Shown: positions 29,429 through 38,983, numbered from the stretch's first letter. The stretch: DNA of 45,725 nucleotides from Planctomycetaceae bacterium (GCA_002724315.1 PBOJ01000002.1:1-45725); one strand, 5' to 3'. Program-made: numbers and translations. Notes: generated by a model from the sequence alone, not told the origin.

Positions 29429-30250
29429 CTAGGCCGCCCGACGGCCGAACGGCCACCAGCTTTGGCGAACCGGGCGAGCGTCGCGGTGCGAGGTGACCAA
29501 CTGATGCTCGGGCAGCAGCAACGCCGTCAGTTCTCCACCAACGCCACCGGTCGTATCCAGCAGGATGCGACGAGATCCGACATGCGGCCGCTTTTGGGCA
29601 ACATGGCCCGAGACGATCGGGACCCGGCAATCGGCCGGAAACACGTTTGCTCCCAGGTCCTTGCGACACAACCACGGAGGCCGATGCAGCGAAAAGTCGC
29701 GCTGCCGCAGCATCTGCAGTTGGGTCTCGGTCGGCAGTTCCGGAACCAGTCCCGCATGGACGACGATCAACTCGGGGTGTTCCACAACCCAGGGCAATCC
29801 GGCCAGCAACCGGGCATGATCGTCGGGGACCGCCCGGGCCAGGCCCGCGAAGTCACCTGCAGCGACGCCGTACGAAGCAAAAGTCGTCTCACACTGGTAT
29901 CCACGCCGCCATCTGCGAGACCAGTCGGCCTCCTCGGGCACCGGCACCAGACCCAGTGAGCCAGCCATCGCCAGGTCATGGTTGCCGCAGGCGACGGTGG
30001 TCCGCGGATGCGTGGCAGTCAATTCCATCACCCGTTGGATCACCCCGCGAGGATTGGGGCCCCGGTCAACCAGGTCCCCCAGCAACACGATCCAGCGGTT
30101 GTCGAAATCCCCGCACCCGGCCAGCCTCTCGATCAGGCGGTCGAGCAGATCCAACTGGCCGTGAACGTCGCCGATCACGGCCACGGGGCCATCAATCCGG
30201 CCTGCCAGACGACCGGAATCCGCAGCGGGGTCGTGGGCCGAAGCGGGCAT
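29429..30250 (-). CDS. Calcineurin-like metallophosphoesterase
   Basis: Cytoplasmic phosphoesterase of 273 residues with all metal motifs of the PPP/diadenosine-tetraphosphatase group: GDVHG at 27-31, GDLVDRG at 58-64, GNHD at 89-92, and later VHAGLVPE and VSGHV. It could hydrolyse diadenosine polyphosphates, other nucleotides or phosphoproteins; sequence does not decide. It lies 124 bp downstream of the methionine aminopeptidase gene on the same strand, so a shared transcript is possible. Confidence 0.85.
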   Translation of the reverse strand: MPASAHDPAADSGRLAGRIDGPVAVIGDVHGQLDLLDRLIERLAGCGDFDNRWIVLLGDLVDRGPNPRGVIQRVMELTATHPRTTVACGNHDLAMAGSLGLVPVPEEADWSRRWRRGYQCETTFASYGVAAGDFAGLARAVPDDHARLLAGLPWVVEHPELIVVHAGLVPELPTETQLQMLRQRDFSLHRPPWLCRKDLGANVFPADCRVPIVSGHVAQKRPHVGSRRILLDTTGGVGGELTALLLPEHQLVTSHRDARPVRQSWWPFGRRAA

Positions 30251-30374
30251 CCGGATTCCTGGCTGTGGACGAGGTCAGAGGGATCGGCACCCTTGATCAG
30301 CAACCGATCCGGCTGATGTTTACCCGTGCGGGGACCCGCGTGACAAGATCGTTTTTCTTGCCGCCCTGCCGACT

Positions 30375-31181
30375 CTAGATCCTCTGGCCCTCTTTGGGAC
30401 CGTCCTCGGTCAAGGTCAGGATCTCGGGCCCGTCCTCGGTCATCAGCAGCGTGTGTTCCCACTGGGCCGAGAGTCCACCGTCACGGGTGCGAACCGTCCA
30501 GCCGTCGCTCTCGTCGGGCACCGTGTGCCAGCTGCCGGTATTGATCATCGGTTCAATCGTGAAACACGTGCCCGGCTCGATCACCGTGCGATTGGGAGGC
30601 CGCGACGGAACGTGAGAGATCCCCGGTTCCTGGTGAAACCGGCGGCCGATGCCGTGCCCCTGATACTCGCGAACCACGTCCATCCCCTGGCCCCGAGCGT
30701 AGTCGTAGATCGCCCGGCTTATCGCATCAACCTGGCCGCCGGGCTTGATCGCGCGGATGCCCAGGTAGAGGCTGTCGAAGGCGACCTGTACCACTTGCCG
30801 GGCTGATTCGCTGACCTCTCCGATCAGAAACATCTCGCTCTGATCCCCGTACCACCCGTCGACGATCGTCGTCAGGTCGACATTGACGATGTCCCCGGGT
30901 TCCAGTGCCCGGTCATCGGGAATCCCGTGACAGACCACGTCGTTGACGCTGGTGCAGATGCTTTTGGGATACGGCACCACGGCGCCGGGATATCCCAGGC
31001 AGGCCGGAGTGTGGCCATGATCGAGCGTATACGAGTAGGCGAGGCGGTCGATTTCCTCGGTGGTGGTTCCAGCGACCACGTGAGGCCTCAGGTGGTCCAG
31101 CAACTGAGCGTTGAACCGCGACGCCCGCCGCAGCCCCTCTCGCTCGTCGTCGGCGTTGAACAGCGGGATCCGGCGTCGCAT
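30375..31181 (-). CDS. map: Type I methionine aminopeptidase
   Basis: Enzyme of 268 residues that removes the initiator methionine from new proteins. The dimetal ligands are in place: D102 and D113 ([13 protein letters not shown], 11 residues apart as in E. coli), the His in GHGIGRRFH, the Glu in FTIEPMI and the Glu in AQWEHTLL. The ATG at 31181 starts the family-like [13 protein letters not shown]; the longer open frame to 31271 is not conserved-looking. A basic N-terminus is normal for the family. It is divergent from the second sulfatase gene. Confidence 0.92.
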   Translation of the reverse strand: MRRRIPLFNADDEREGLRRASRFNAQLLDHLRPHVVAGTTTEEIDRLAYSYTLDHGHTPACLGYPGAVVPYPKSICTSVNDVVCHGIPDDRALEPGDIVNVDLTTIVDGWYGDQSEMFLIGEVSESARQVVQVAFDSLYLGIRAIKPGGQVDAISRAIYDYARGQGMDVVREYQGHGIGRRFHQEPGISHVPSRPPNRTVIEPGTCFTIEPMINTGSWHTVPDESDGWTVRTRDGGLSAQWEHTLLMTEDGPEILTLTEDGPKEGQRI

Positions 31182-31360
31182 GGCACAAGCGTGTGAAGGG
31201 TGGCCGGTTGGTTCCAAGCGTGAGAGAGCCACCATAGCGATTCGACAAAAAACCCGCCAACGGCCGGACAACTCGGGCCGGTTGACGATGGAACGCCGAT
31301 TCGGGATTCTCCAACAGATTCACTGCTCTCCAACACGAGACACCTCGCGAGGCCAGGCCG

Positions 31361-32854
31361 ATGTCCACTCGAGCAACACTCATCCTGCTGCTGACCGCTG
31401 CGGTGATCTGCCCGGCGGTGGTTTCGACATCTCAGGCGGCCGGACCGACCCCCGCCAAGCGGCCCAATTTTCTGTTCATTCTCACCGACGACCAGTCACC
31501 GGAAACGCTCTCGTGTTACGGCAACACCGTCTGCCAGACCCCCCACATCGATCGGCTGGCCCGCCGCGGCATCGTGCTCGACGACGCCCACCACATGGGC
31601 GCCTGGTCCGGAGCCGTCTGCACGGCATCGCGAACGATGATCATGACCGGCCGCACCGTCTGGAGAATTCCCGGCGCGCGGGGACCGGGACTGACCCGCA
31701 ATCGCGCCCGCCGCCAGCAAGCTGCCCAAAACAGCCTGCCGGCCATCTTCAACCGGGCCGGCTACTCCACCTTCCGGACATGCAAGCGGGGAAACAGCTT
31801 CCGGGAAGCCAACGCGTTGTTCACCGAACACCACGACGCGACCCGGAGGGGAAGCGACCCGGAAACCGGAAGCCGCTGGCACGGTGACCGCGTCATCGAG
31901 TTCCTCGACAAGAGACAACAGGCCGGCGACAAGGCCCCGTTCCTGCTCTACATGGGCTTTTCACATCCCCACGACCCCAGGAACGCCCCGGAGACACTGG
32001 CTCGCAAGTACGGAGCCAGCAACAAGGGCCCCGGCCAGACAGTCAACCCCAAGGCCCCCCCCCTGCCGGTCAACTACCTGGCCGCACACCCGTTCCACCA
32101 CGGGCACCCGGGACTGAGAGACGAGGTGCGGGTCCAGGGCGTGATGAAACGACGAGACCCAGCCACGATCCGCAACGAACTGGGTCGCGAGTACGCCTGC
32201 ATCGAGAACATCGACAACCAGGTGGGGCGAGTGATCAAGCAACTCGAGATGACCGGGGAACTGGAAAACACCTACGTCGTCTTCACCTCCGACCACGGCA
32301 TCGCCGTCGGCCGTCACGGGCTGACCGGCAAGCAGAACCTTTACGAACACACCTGGCGGGTCCCCTTCATCGTCACCGGACCGGGGATCAAGCCCGGCAC
32401 GCGGGCCTCCGGCTACATCTACCTGCTGGACACCCTCCGCACCTTCTGTGACCTGGCCGACATCACGCCTCCCGAATCGGTCGAGGGCCGCAGTTTCCGC
32501 AAGGTCCTGGAGGGAAAAACCGATGCGGTCCGCGATTCGCTCTACGGCGTCTATACCGGCGGCACCAAGCCGGGAATGCGGGCCGTCAAGACGAGACGGT
32601 TCAAGCTGATCAAGTACGACGTGCTGGACGGAAAAGTCCGCCGTACCCAGTTGTTCGATCTCAAGGAGAATCCACGCGAGTTTCTCGTCGAGCACCGGGC
32701 CAAGGCGATCAGCAGCCTGCTGGGCCACACGCCGAAGCCCCAGCAGGTCAACCTGGCCGACGACCCGAAGTACGCCGCAAAACGGAAGGAACTCGAGGCT
32801 CTGCTCAAACGCGAGATGAAACGGCTGGGCGACCCATACGAATTGACCGACTGA
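31361..32854 (+). CDS. Formylglycine-dependent sulfatase, S1 family (heparan-sulfatase-like)
   Basis: Secreted sulfatase of 497 residues; signal peptide ends near STSQAAG. It has RPNFLFILTDDQSPETL, the modification site C87-T-A-S-R91, FLLYMGFSHPHDPR, and FTSDHGIAVGRHGL. The middle of the protein and the GFSHPHDPR segment resemble sulfamidase/choline-sulfatase-type members more than the first sulfatase, so the two probably attack different sulfate esters. A strong hairpin follows the stop at 32868-32915. Confidence 0.9.
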   Translation: MSTRATLILLLTAAVICPAVVSTSQAAGPTPAKRPNFLFILTDDQSPETLSCYGNTVCQTPHIDRLARRGIVLDDAHHMGAWSGAVCTASRTMIMTGRTVWRIPGARGPGLTRNRARRQQAAQNSLPAIFNRAGYSTFRTCKRGNSFREANALFTEHHDATRRGSDPETGSRWHGDRVIEFLDKRQQAGDKAPFLLYMGFSHPHDPRNAPETLARKYGASNKGPGQTVNPKAPPLPVNYLAAHPFHHGHPGLRDEVRVQGVMKRRDPATIRNELGREYACIENIDNQVGRVIKQLEMTGELENTYVVFTSDHGIAVGRHGLTGKQNLYEHTWRVPFIVTGPGIKPGTRASGYIYLLDTLRTFCDLADITPPESVEGRSFRKVLEGKTDAVRDSLYGVYTGGTKPGMRAVKTRRFKLIKYDVLDGKVRRTQLFDLKENPREFLVEHRAKAISSLLGHTPKPQQVNLADDPKYAAKRKELEALLKREMKRLGDPYELTD

Positions 32855-32867
32855 AGCCGGTCGGAAA

Positions 32868-32915
32868 CGACAATCGCCCCCCCGACTGCCAGTGCGGCCG
32901 GGGGGGCAATTGTCG
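32868..32915. terminator. Strong hairpin between sulfatase and tRNA-Leu, likely bidirectional terminator
   Basis: A 17-bp stem (32868-32884 with 32899-32915) contains seven consecutive C·G pairs and one mismatch. A further six pairs (32857-32862 with 32916-32921) form across a five-base bulge. It has no good T-run on the plus side; on the minus side only GTTTCC follows. It lies 14 bases after the tRNA 3' end and 13 bases after the sulfatase stop. Confidence 0.6.
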
Positions 32916-32928
32916 GACCGGATCAAAG

Positions 32929-33014
32929 TGCGCAAGAGAGGACTCGAACCTCCACGGGCTGTAAAGCCCACCAGGCCCTCAACCTGGCGCGTCTGCCAAT
33001 TCCGCCACTTGCGC
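32929..33014 (-). tRNA. tRNA-Leu (GAG anticodon)
   Basis: A complete 86-base class II tRNA reads on the minus strand. The acceptor stem is GCGCAAG with CTTGCGC, and the discriminator is A at 32929. The anticodon stem-loop is CCAGG-TTGAGGG-CCTGG, giving anticodon GAG (codon CTC). There is a long variable arm and a T-arm loop GTTCGAGTC. CCA is not encoded. It matches the CTC-rich codon use of the neighbouring genes. Confidence 0.95.
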
Positions 33015-33035
33015 AGAAGCCGTTTGGCGGGGGCC

Positions 33036-33063
33036 AGTATAGCACTCGCTCGCGTGCCTTCAA
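33036..33063 (-). promoter_or_regulatory. Promoter of tRNA-Leu
   Basis: Reading the minus strand, TTGAAG (33063-33058) and TATACT (33041-33036) are spaced 16 bases apart, and the tRNA begins 21 bases after the -10 box. This is the best sigma-70-like promoter in the window. Confidence 0.7.
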
Positions 33064-33082
33064 GAAACCGCGCCCGAGCAGT

Positions 33083-34210
33083 TCACACCAAAGACGCTGA
33101 GATCGCATTGGAGAGCTGAGCGATTTGTCTCCCGTGGGGTTCCTGCGGCTCGGTCGTCAGGATCACGCAAACCGTATCCCGATCGGGATCAATCCACATC
33201 AACGTCCCGGTCGCACCCCAGTGACCGTAGGTCGCCGGTCCCAACAGATCACCGAAGTTGGCACTGGTGGCCGGCCAGTTCAATCGCCATCCCAGTCCCC
33301 AGGGCTTGCATCGTCGGTCAGCCTCGGGCACGTCCGCCATCGCCGACAACTGATTACAGGTCGCCGCGGCCACCGAGGCTGGTGAAATCACCCCGCGGCC
33401 CCCTTCGAGCATCATCCGGCCGATCACCGCCAGTTCACGCGGTGTCGTCAACAGCCCGCCCCACGGTGCTCCCAGTTGACGCCAGTAACGCTGGTTCCAG
33501 TTCCAGTCGACCCCCTCCTGTTCGGGTGGCGTGCGGATCTCGGCAATCCGATCCACCATCGGTCGCTCGCCTTCGAACCAGTCGTCGCTTGCTCCCAGGC
33601 GAGTGGACTCGAGCCCAAGCGGTCCAATCACCTGTGAATTCAACCAGTCGGCACACCCCTGGCCGGAAACCCGGGCAATCACTTCCCCAAGGATCGCGAA
33701 CCCCATGCTCTGATATTGCACTCCGCGGCCCGGCTGGAAATCCGGTTCGACCCGACAGGTCCCGGCCACGAATTCCTCGAGGCCCGCCCCTGCCTCTCGC
33801 AACTGCTGGTTCTCGTCCAACATGTCCGGCAATCCCGACGTGTGGGTCAGCAGGTGCCGGATCCGAATGCCGTTCTTGCCGTTGTTGCCGAATTCCGGGA
33901 GGTAGCGGCTGACCCGGTCGTCCAATCGCACCTGGCCGGCTTCGACCAACAGCAGGGCCGACATCGCCACGATCGGCTTGGTGATCGAGGCGATCAGGAA
34001 GACCGCATCATCACGAATCGTCCCGTCGGCTTCGTCGGCGAGCCGCTGGCGACCGAACAGCCGTGTCCCGGTCGTGCGATCGCCTCGAGAAACGAAAATC
34101 CCGATGGCTCCAACCTGCCCGGATGAACACAACTCGTCGGCCAGTTCACCGACACGTTTCCAGCGGGCGGGGTCAATTCCAACGGAGGCGGCATCACAGA
34201 CCTGGAACAT
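33083..34210 (-). CDS. Serine beta-lactamase-like hydrolase (class C / esterase family)
   Basis: Protein of 375 residues of the beta-lactamase/penicillin-binding-protein-like fold. The nucleophile motif is S75-I-T-K78, the second motif is Y166-Q-S168 in place of Y-x-N, and the third is H-W-G in GHWGATG. Family members are esterases, D-peptidases or unknown hydrolases; antibiotic resistance cannot be inferred. There is no clear signal peptide. I use the ATG at 34210; a TTG at 34246 is the alternative, and neither has a convincing ribosome site. The gene follows the DUF11-type gene by 54 bp on the same strand. Confidence 0.8.
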   Translation of the reverse strand: MFQVCDAASVGIDPARWKRVGELADELCSSGQVGAIGIFVSRGDRTTGTRLFGRQRLADEADGTIRDDAVFLIASITKPIVAMSALLLVEAGQVRLDDRVSRYLPEFGNNGKNGIRIRHLLTHTSGLPDMLDENQQLREAGAGLEEFVAGTCRVEPDFQPGRGVQYQSMGFAILGEVIARVSGQGCADWLNSQVIGPLGLESTRLGASDDWFEGERPMVDRIAEIRTPPEQEGVDWNWNQRYWRQLGAPWGGLLTTPRELAVIGRMMLEGGRGVISPASVAAATCNQLSAMADVPEADRRCKPWGLGWRLNWPATSANFGDLLGPATYGHWGATGTLMWIDPDRDTVCVILTTEPQEPHGRQIAQLSNAISASLV

Positions 34211-34264
34211 GCCAACGATTGCAGGCGATCGCGGCCCGGAAGGCAAGCAACCCCGGGGATCGGC

Positions 34265-35542
34265 CTAACGGACTCGGGCCTGGAATGTGATCACGCCACC
34301 CACTCCACCGGGCAACGGTTCATCCAGTTCGAAGACCAGCACCTGGCTGCCCTGCTCGTTGTCATCGACAGTGATTCGCCCCCCGCGAGCCTCTTCCGGG
34401 GGCGTCTTCTCGGTCTCGTCGCTGAAACCGAGCGTGGCACTGTCGTCGATGTAATCCAGCCGGGGAGAGAGATTGTCGACGACACGGACCTTGGTCAGCG
34501 GACGCTCGCCCACGTTGTCGAACCTCAGCGTGAAGGTGATCACGTCATCGGAACGGGCGGTGTCGCGATCGGCCAGTTTGACGATCTTCAACTGGCCGAT
34601 CTTCTTGTGTTCAATCTCAAGCCCGGTGTAGGAACCGACCCAGGGGGTCGACTGAATCGACTGGCCGGCAGCCGTCGATGCCGTCGCACGAGGTGACTCA
34701 TCACCGGCCCACGCAGCGGCGTTCTCCAGCGACCGGGCCAGCCGGGCATTGTCGGCCTGGTCCATTCGCCCGGCGACCAAACCACCTGTCTCCTCGAACA
34801 CATTGAGCAACTTGACGTGTTCACCACTCCGCAGCAGCCTCGACATGCCGGCGGTCCGGGTCTCACCCAGCAAGCCGCTCGCGCGAGACCGCATCCTGGC
34901 ATCGACGGCTCCCAGTTGCTGCCGATGCTGTCGTGACCCCTCCCGGGTCGTCAGGCGGACCTCGCGAGTCAACCGGTGTGCCGAGGCCATCCGTTCGACC
35001 CCGAACCCTTCGATCGGCAACTGGACGGTACGAATCGCGGCGAACCGGGGGGCATAGATCGCCACCCGGTTGCTCGGCAACACGTGACTGGCCCCCTCGT
35101 CATCGGTGTACTCGGCAATCGTGTCCTCGGTCTCGACTCCGTACCTCAGGAACGACTGGTAATGCACCGGATTCCCGCGGTCGCCCCCATCGATCACAAA
35201 TTCGTCGGGATGGGCTTCCACCACGGCCGGATCCGGCCCACCCGGTTGCGATTCGTCAACAGATCGCTGCCGGGGCATCGCCGGCAATCGTACCGGCTGG
35301 ATCCTCGGAGCCGTCGTTGACGCGCCGACGGCTGCCAACCGGACCACGTTCGCACCATCGGTTGCGACCGTTGAACGGGAAATTCCCGACTGGTCCTCGA
35401 AGTGTCCTGGCGGTCCGGCATGGTCGGTGGGAACCGAAACACATCCACCGGCCCACGGTATCGTCAGTGCGCACGCCGAAACGGCAGCCAGGCGGCGCCA
35501 GCCATTCCGAATCGGTGATCGAGCTTCGTCCAACCGCCTCAC
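34265..35542 (-). CDS. Secreted lipoprotein with C-terminal DUF11-type domain
   Basis: Protein of 425 residues, GTG start. A basic N-terminus, a hydrophobic stretch and a lipobox ending W-A-G-G-C (around residue 34) mark it as a likely lipoprotein. The middle is rich in Arg and Gln and has no domain I recognise. The C-terminal ~110 residues (LKIVKLADRDTARSDDVITFTLRFDNVGERPLTKVRVVDNLSPRLDYI) are a DUF11-type beta-sandwich found in surface proteins. The GTG overlaps the stop of the upstream gene (35539-35542). It is the third gene of an envelope operon that begins at 37719. Confidence 0.75.
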   Translation of the reverse strand: MRRLDEARSPIRNGWRRLAAVSACALTIPWAGGCVSVPTDHAGPPGHFEDQSGISRSTVATDGANVVRLAAVGASTTAPRIQPVRLPAMPRQRSVDESQPGGPDPAVVEAHPDEFVIDGGDRGNPVHYQSFLRYGVETEDTIAEYTDDEGASHVLPSNRVAIYAPRFAAIRTVQLPIEGFGVERMASAHRLTREVRLTTREGSRQHRQQLGAVDARMRSRASGLLGETRTAGMSRLLRSGEHVKLLNVFEETGGLVAGRMDQADNARLARSLENAAAWAGDESPRATASTAAGQSIQSTPWVGSYTGLEIEHKKIGQLKIVKLADRDTARSDDVITFTLRFDNVGERPLTKVRVVDNLSPRLDYIDDSATLGFSDETEKTPPEEARGGRITVDDNEQGSQVLVFELDEPLPGGVGGVITFQARVR

Positions 35543-36426
35543 CTGGCGCCTCCTGCCACCTGGACCGGCGAACTGCCTTTCGACCTGATGCGAATTCGGC
35601 CGTCAACGCGGCCCGACACCAAACGCCCTCCAGCCGAACGCCGTCGCGATACAGCCGGCGGCTTGGGAAACTGGATCGGCAACCCCGTTCCGAAGAACGC
35701 AGCAGGTGCGTTCCGGGTCGGAGGCGTGCGACTTCCCAGGCGGAGAATGACCATCGGCCGACCCGCCCGATCTGCCTCGGCCAGGGCATTGCGCCGCGGA
35801 TCGAGATCGCGGACCATCATCGGACGTGTCTGTTCGTTACCGGCCGAGAGCCGGGGCTCCTCCAGGTATACCACGCGGGTGACCAGGTGCCCTTGCAACG
35901 CCAACCGGATGTCCTCGCCGGTCAATTCGACCGGAACGGGAAACTCATACTGACGATCCGACGGCGGATGAAGCCGATCGATCACCTCGATGGTCGGATA
36001 AATCGAGACCCCGGGAAAACCGGGCATGTCGCTGATACCCACCCGGTAAGTCCCGCCGACCAGCAGGCCCGCCGAATGCGGGGCCGCTGCCGTGACAATT
36101 CCCTTTGGGGCTATCCGTTCACCGGTTGCCTGCAGAGCCGAGTACCAGGTCACACGGCCACCGCCACCGGGACCAGTGTCCACCAGCCGCACTTCGACCG
36201 GCTGGAAGTAGGCCATACGAGGCGATCCGGATCGGCCCGCCTGGGCCGACCACCGGGCCACCGCTCCCGGAGACATCCGGGCACTGAGTGGAGAATAGAC
36301 GTCGCGGCCCACCGGCAACTGGGCCGACGTCGGAGGCACCCACGACAACAGTACTGCCGTCATCAGCCCAAGCCTCGACCACCACCGCAGCGGTGTCACA
36401 GGCGACCGAGAGGAACCCAGGAGCAT
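35539..36426 (-). CDS. Secreted protein, paralogue of the upstream lipoprotein; function unknown
   Basis: Protein of 295 residues with an N-terminal signal peptide (hydrophobic stretch ending P-T-S-A-Q). The core shares a domain with the protein at 36541-37719. Both contain G-x-T-Y-R, then L/I-Y-P-T-x-x-V, P-V/L-x-L-T-x-E-D, F/L-V-T-x-V-x-Y-L, a segment with L-D-P and E-A-D-R, and M-V-x-L-R-x-G. I know no named family for this domain. The C-terminal third is basic. It lies between its paralogue (114 bp upstream) and the DUF11 gene, whose start it overlaps. Confidence 0.6.
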   Translation of the reverse strand: MLLGSSRSPVTPLRWWSRLGLMTAVLLSWVPPTSAQLPVGRDVYSPLSARMSPGAVARWSAQAGRSGSPRMAYFQPVEVRLVDTGPGGGGRVTWYSALQATGERIAPKGIVTAAAPHSAGLLVGGTYRVGISDMPGFPGVSIYPTIEVIDRLHPPSDRQYEFPVPVELTGEDIRLALQGHLVTRVVYLEEPRLSAGNEQTRPMMVRDLDPRRNALAEADRAGRPMVILRLGSRTPPTRNAPAAFFGTGLPIQFPKPPAVSRRRSAGGRLVSGRVDGRIRIRSKGSSPVQVAGGAR

Positions 36427-36540
36427 GGCGATTGAGATCCCGGCTGTTGTGTAGAAGCGGTTTGTCCGGGATCCCGGTCACCGGCGAAGAGTGACGGCGA
36501 TCCCTCCCTGCCGGGGCAGGAGTCTCCCCCACCGGCCGAA

Positions 36541-37719
36541 TTACTGGCCGTTGGGGTTGGCCCATGCGGGCCGGCTGAGTGTCCCGGGTGCGAAGGTCGG
36601 ATGTTTCTCGGTGTACCGAACCTCGGAAACCGGTTCAGGCATCCGGATGCCCGGATTGTGCTTGACCACCACCCGGAAGTCCCGGACCGGATCGTGCCGT
36701 TCAACCGGCGTGTTGTTCTTGACCGTGTAGCTCCGCAGCCCGGCAGGTCCTCCCAGGGGGAGGTGAGCCGGACCAGGAAGCCCAATCGGAGTCGGAGACC
36801 ACGGCATGCCCCACTGGGGAGTGCCACCAACACCGGCAATCGGGTTCATTCCCGGCTGGCCGGGGCCGGCCGGTTGCCCCATCAGCATCGGGCCGGGGAT
36901 GCCCGGCATACCCTGGTCCATGACGGAGATCGGTGTCGGAGGCACGAACTGTCCCTTGGCACCGTCGGCAGTCACAGCCGTGTTGAATGAAACCGGTCGG
37001 ATGCCACCGGGGCCCAGCATCGCTGCTCCGTCGCTGGGAGCCGGCCCGGTCGTGGCGGTCTGCATGTCCATGTTGCCCACTCGCAGCACCACCATGATCG
37101 TTCCACGACGGTCCGCTTCGGAAACCGGGTCCACGCCCGGATCGAGACGGGTAGAAACCAGCATCTCGACACCGGCCACAGCCAGTTCCTGGTGCTGCGG
37201 ATCGGGCAGGTAGATCACCTTCGTGACGAAGTTGTTGCTCTCGACCTGGTCCAGATCCTCGTCGGTCAACTCCAGCGGCACGCTGTTGTGAGCCAGGTAG
37301 GCGTCACTGGTGGCGTGAGCCGGATAAACCTGCATGGTCGGGTACAGCGTCATGCCGTCGCGACCGGCGACCTCGGTCAGTTTCAGCCGGTAGGTGGCTC
37401 CCTGGACAAAATCGTAGGTCGTCGGAGTGACCCGCTGGTTCTCGGCGTAGGTCTGACCGGTCTTCCAACCGATCTTCATCCCCACGGGACGGATAAACCG
37501 GATCTGGGTTCGTCGCGTCGAGAATGCACGGGCCGCCGCGGCCTGTTGCATCATCGGCAACACACCAGGCCCCGGCCCGTCGACCATCGGCCCAGGCCGT
37601 TGCATCGCGTGTGCCGGGGGCGCGTGGTAGTCGCCGCTGTCCCCAAAACTGCGACCGTCGACGTGGCAACCCACGCAGACGACCAGAAACGTACCAAGTG
37701 CCAGGAAGTAGTATTTCAT
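36541..37719 (-). CDS. Putative lipoprotein, paralogue of the next gene; function unknown
   Basis: Protein of 392 residues. The start [18 protein letters not shown] has a hydrophobic segment ending in V-G-C, a probable lipoprotein signal, although Cys at the -3 position is unusual. The middle (about residues 70-230) is the domain shared with the neighbouring gene: [54 protein letters not shown]. The C-terminal third is a low-complexity Gly/Pro/Met-rich region. The ATG at 37719 is supported by AGAGGA seven bases upstream. The open frame to 37962 is rejected because it is not signal-like. Confidence 0.7.
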   Translation of the reverse strand: MKYYFLALGTFLVVCVGCHVDGRSFGDSGDYHAPPAHAMQRPGPMVDGPGPGVLPMMQQAAAARAFSTRRTQIRFIRPVGMKIGWKTGQTYAENQRVTPTTYDFVQGATYRLKLTEVAGRDGMTLYPTMQVYPAHATSDAYLAHNSVPLELTDEDLDQVESNNFVTKVIYLPDPQHQELAVAGVEMLVSTRLDPGVDPVSEADRRGTIMVVLRVGNMDMQTATTGPAPSDGAAMLGPGGIRPVSFNTAVTADGAKGQFVPPTPISVMDQGMPGIPGPMLMGQPAGPGQPGMNPIAGVGGTPQWGMPWSPTPIGLPGPAHLPLGGPAGLRSYTVKNNTPVERHDPVRDFRVVVKHNPGIRMPEPVSEVRYTEKHPTFAPGTLSRPAWANPNGQ

Positions 37720-37751
37720 TGCAGAGTCCTCTTGACTCTCCCGAATTCCCA

Positions 37752-37781
37752 TCGACGGGTCAGACAGGTTGCCCCTAGAAT
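37752..37781 (+). promoter_or_regulatory. Candidate promoter of the LolA-like/VWA/Exb operon
   Basis: TCGACG (37752-37757) and TAGAAT (37776-37781) are spaced 18 bases apart. The predicted transcript starts near 37788 and leaves a leader of about 190 bases before 37976, or about 140 before the alternative start at 37928. The 256-bp region between the divergent operons otherwise shows nothing I recognise. Confidence 0.4.
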
Positions 37782-37975
37782 GGTCCAGAACCGATCGGTC
37801 ACCCATTTGCCCGACCCGCTCGCTTTCACGAGACGGGACCGGTTTTGCCTCTTGCGACCTGCGTTCACCTGTGTTTTCGACCGATTGCACCCCGCATCTT
37901 TGGCAATTTCGGCATTTTCCGGACAACATGAACACTCGTCCCAGTTTCTCCAGTCGATACAACGATCCGACTCAC

Positions 37976-38983
37976 ATGCACTTTTCCCGAGTTCCGAACG
38001 TCTCGCTGATCCTCCGGCTGGTTGTCGCGATGTTGATCACCGGTTCGATTCACCTGTCCGCCCAGGAGCAGCCGGCCAGGAAAGCCCCCGCTGAAAAAAG
38101 CAAAAACGCCGCGACAGCCAAGACCCCGAAACGGCGTCAACGGCCTGCCGATGCCCTCCGCGAGTCCCGCGGGAAACTCAAGGACCTGGTGCCATTCCAG
38201 GCCGAGATCGTCGAGACGATCGTGGTCCGTGGCAAACGGTTCCAGGCCACCGGCAAGTACATGCAGGGCCAGGACAAAAAGCTGCGTCTGGAATTTCAGT
38301 TGGAGGTGGGTCGAACCAAGGGATCCCTGATCCAGGTCTGTGACGGCACCACGCTGTTCACCCAGCAGAAAATCGGCCTGATCGTGCTGGCCACCAAGAG
38401 GAACGTGCCCAGAATCCTCAAGGAAATGAAACAACTGGCCGCCGCTTCGGGACCAAGGCCGCAACCCGGCCAGTTCGAAGCCGACCTCGGGTTGGGTGGC
38501 CTCGAGGCCCTGCTCGGATCACTCGAGCAGTCGATGAGTTTCAACCGCCGTCGCGAACAGTCCTTCCAGGGCCGCCCGTTCATCATCATCGAAGGCACTT
38601 GGAATGCCTCGTTTCTGCAGACCCTCACCGACGACGATCGGCCGGTCAGCGACGAGTTGCCCGAATACGTGCCCGACCGCGTTCGGGTCTACATCGACAA
38701 GGCCACGCAGTTCCCACACCGCGTCGTCTACCTCAAGAAGGTCCCCGGTCGCCAGGTACTCAAGCCGATGGTCAGCCTCGAGTTCCGCAACGTCAAAGTC
38801 AACGTCCGCCTGGCCGACACCGTCTTTACTTTCAAGCCCGCCCCGGGCGTCCGTGTCACCGACAACACCGACGATTATCTCAGGCAGATGCGGCAGTCCC
38901 AGTCCACCGCGGCCGGAACCGAAGGCGGAGCCCCCAGCCGACCAGGTGGCTCGGCACCAGCCCGTCGACCAGGGTCTCGCTAG
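37976..38983 (+). CDS. LolA-like periplasmic protein
   Basis: Protein of 335 residues with a signal peptide (hydrophobic stretch ending I-H-L-S-A-Q) and then an Ala/Lys-rich linker. The rest (about residues 60-300) has the alternating beta-strand pattern of LolA/LolB-type lipid or lipoprotein carriers: FQAEIVETIVVRGKRFQATGKY, LRLEFQLEVGRTKGSLIQVCDGTTLF, a RVRVYIDKATQFPHRVVYL strand pair, and VSLEFRNVKVNVRLADTVFTFKPAPGV, a typical LolA end. The ATG at 37976 is the most signal-like start; an ATG at 37928 is also open. It is first in the operon with the VWA and Exb genes, 21 bp ahead of the VWA gene. Confidence 0.6.
   Translation: MHFSRVPNVSLILRLVVAMLITGSIHLSAQEQPARKAPAEKSKNAATAKTPKRRQRPADALRESRGKLKDLVPFQAEIVETIVVRGKRFQATGKYMQGQDKKLRLEFQLEVGRTKGSLIQVCDGTTLFTQQKIGLIVLATKRNVPRILKEMKQLAAASGPRPQPGQFEADLGLGGLEALLGSLEQSMSFNRRREQSFQGRPFIIIEGTWNASFLQTLTDDDRPVSDELPEYVPDRVRVYIDKATQFPHRVVYLKKVPGRQVLKPMVSLEFRNVKVNVRLADTVFTFKPAPGVRVTDNTDDYLRQMRQSQSTAAGTEGGAPSRPGGSAPARRPGSR

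Noticed and set aside
33083..34210. Antibiotic-resistance beta-lactamase
   Set aside because: The Y-x-N motif is changed to Y-Q-S and no signal peptide is seen; the fold is widely used by esterases.
34933..36435. 500-codon plus-strand open frame
   Set aside because: It is Arg/Pro-rich and antisense to the two envelope genes that have signals and an overlapping stop/start.
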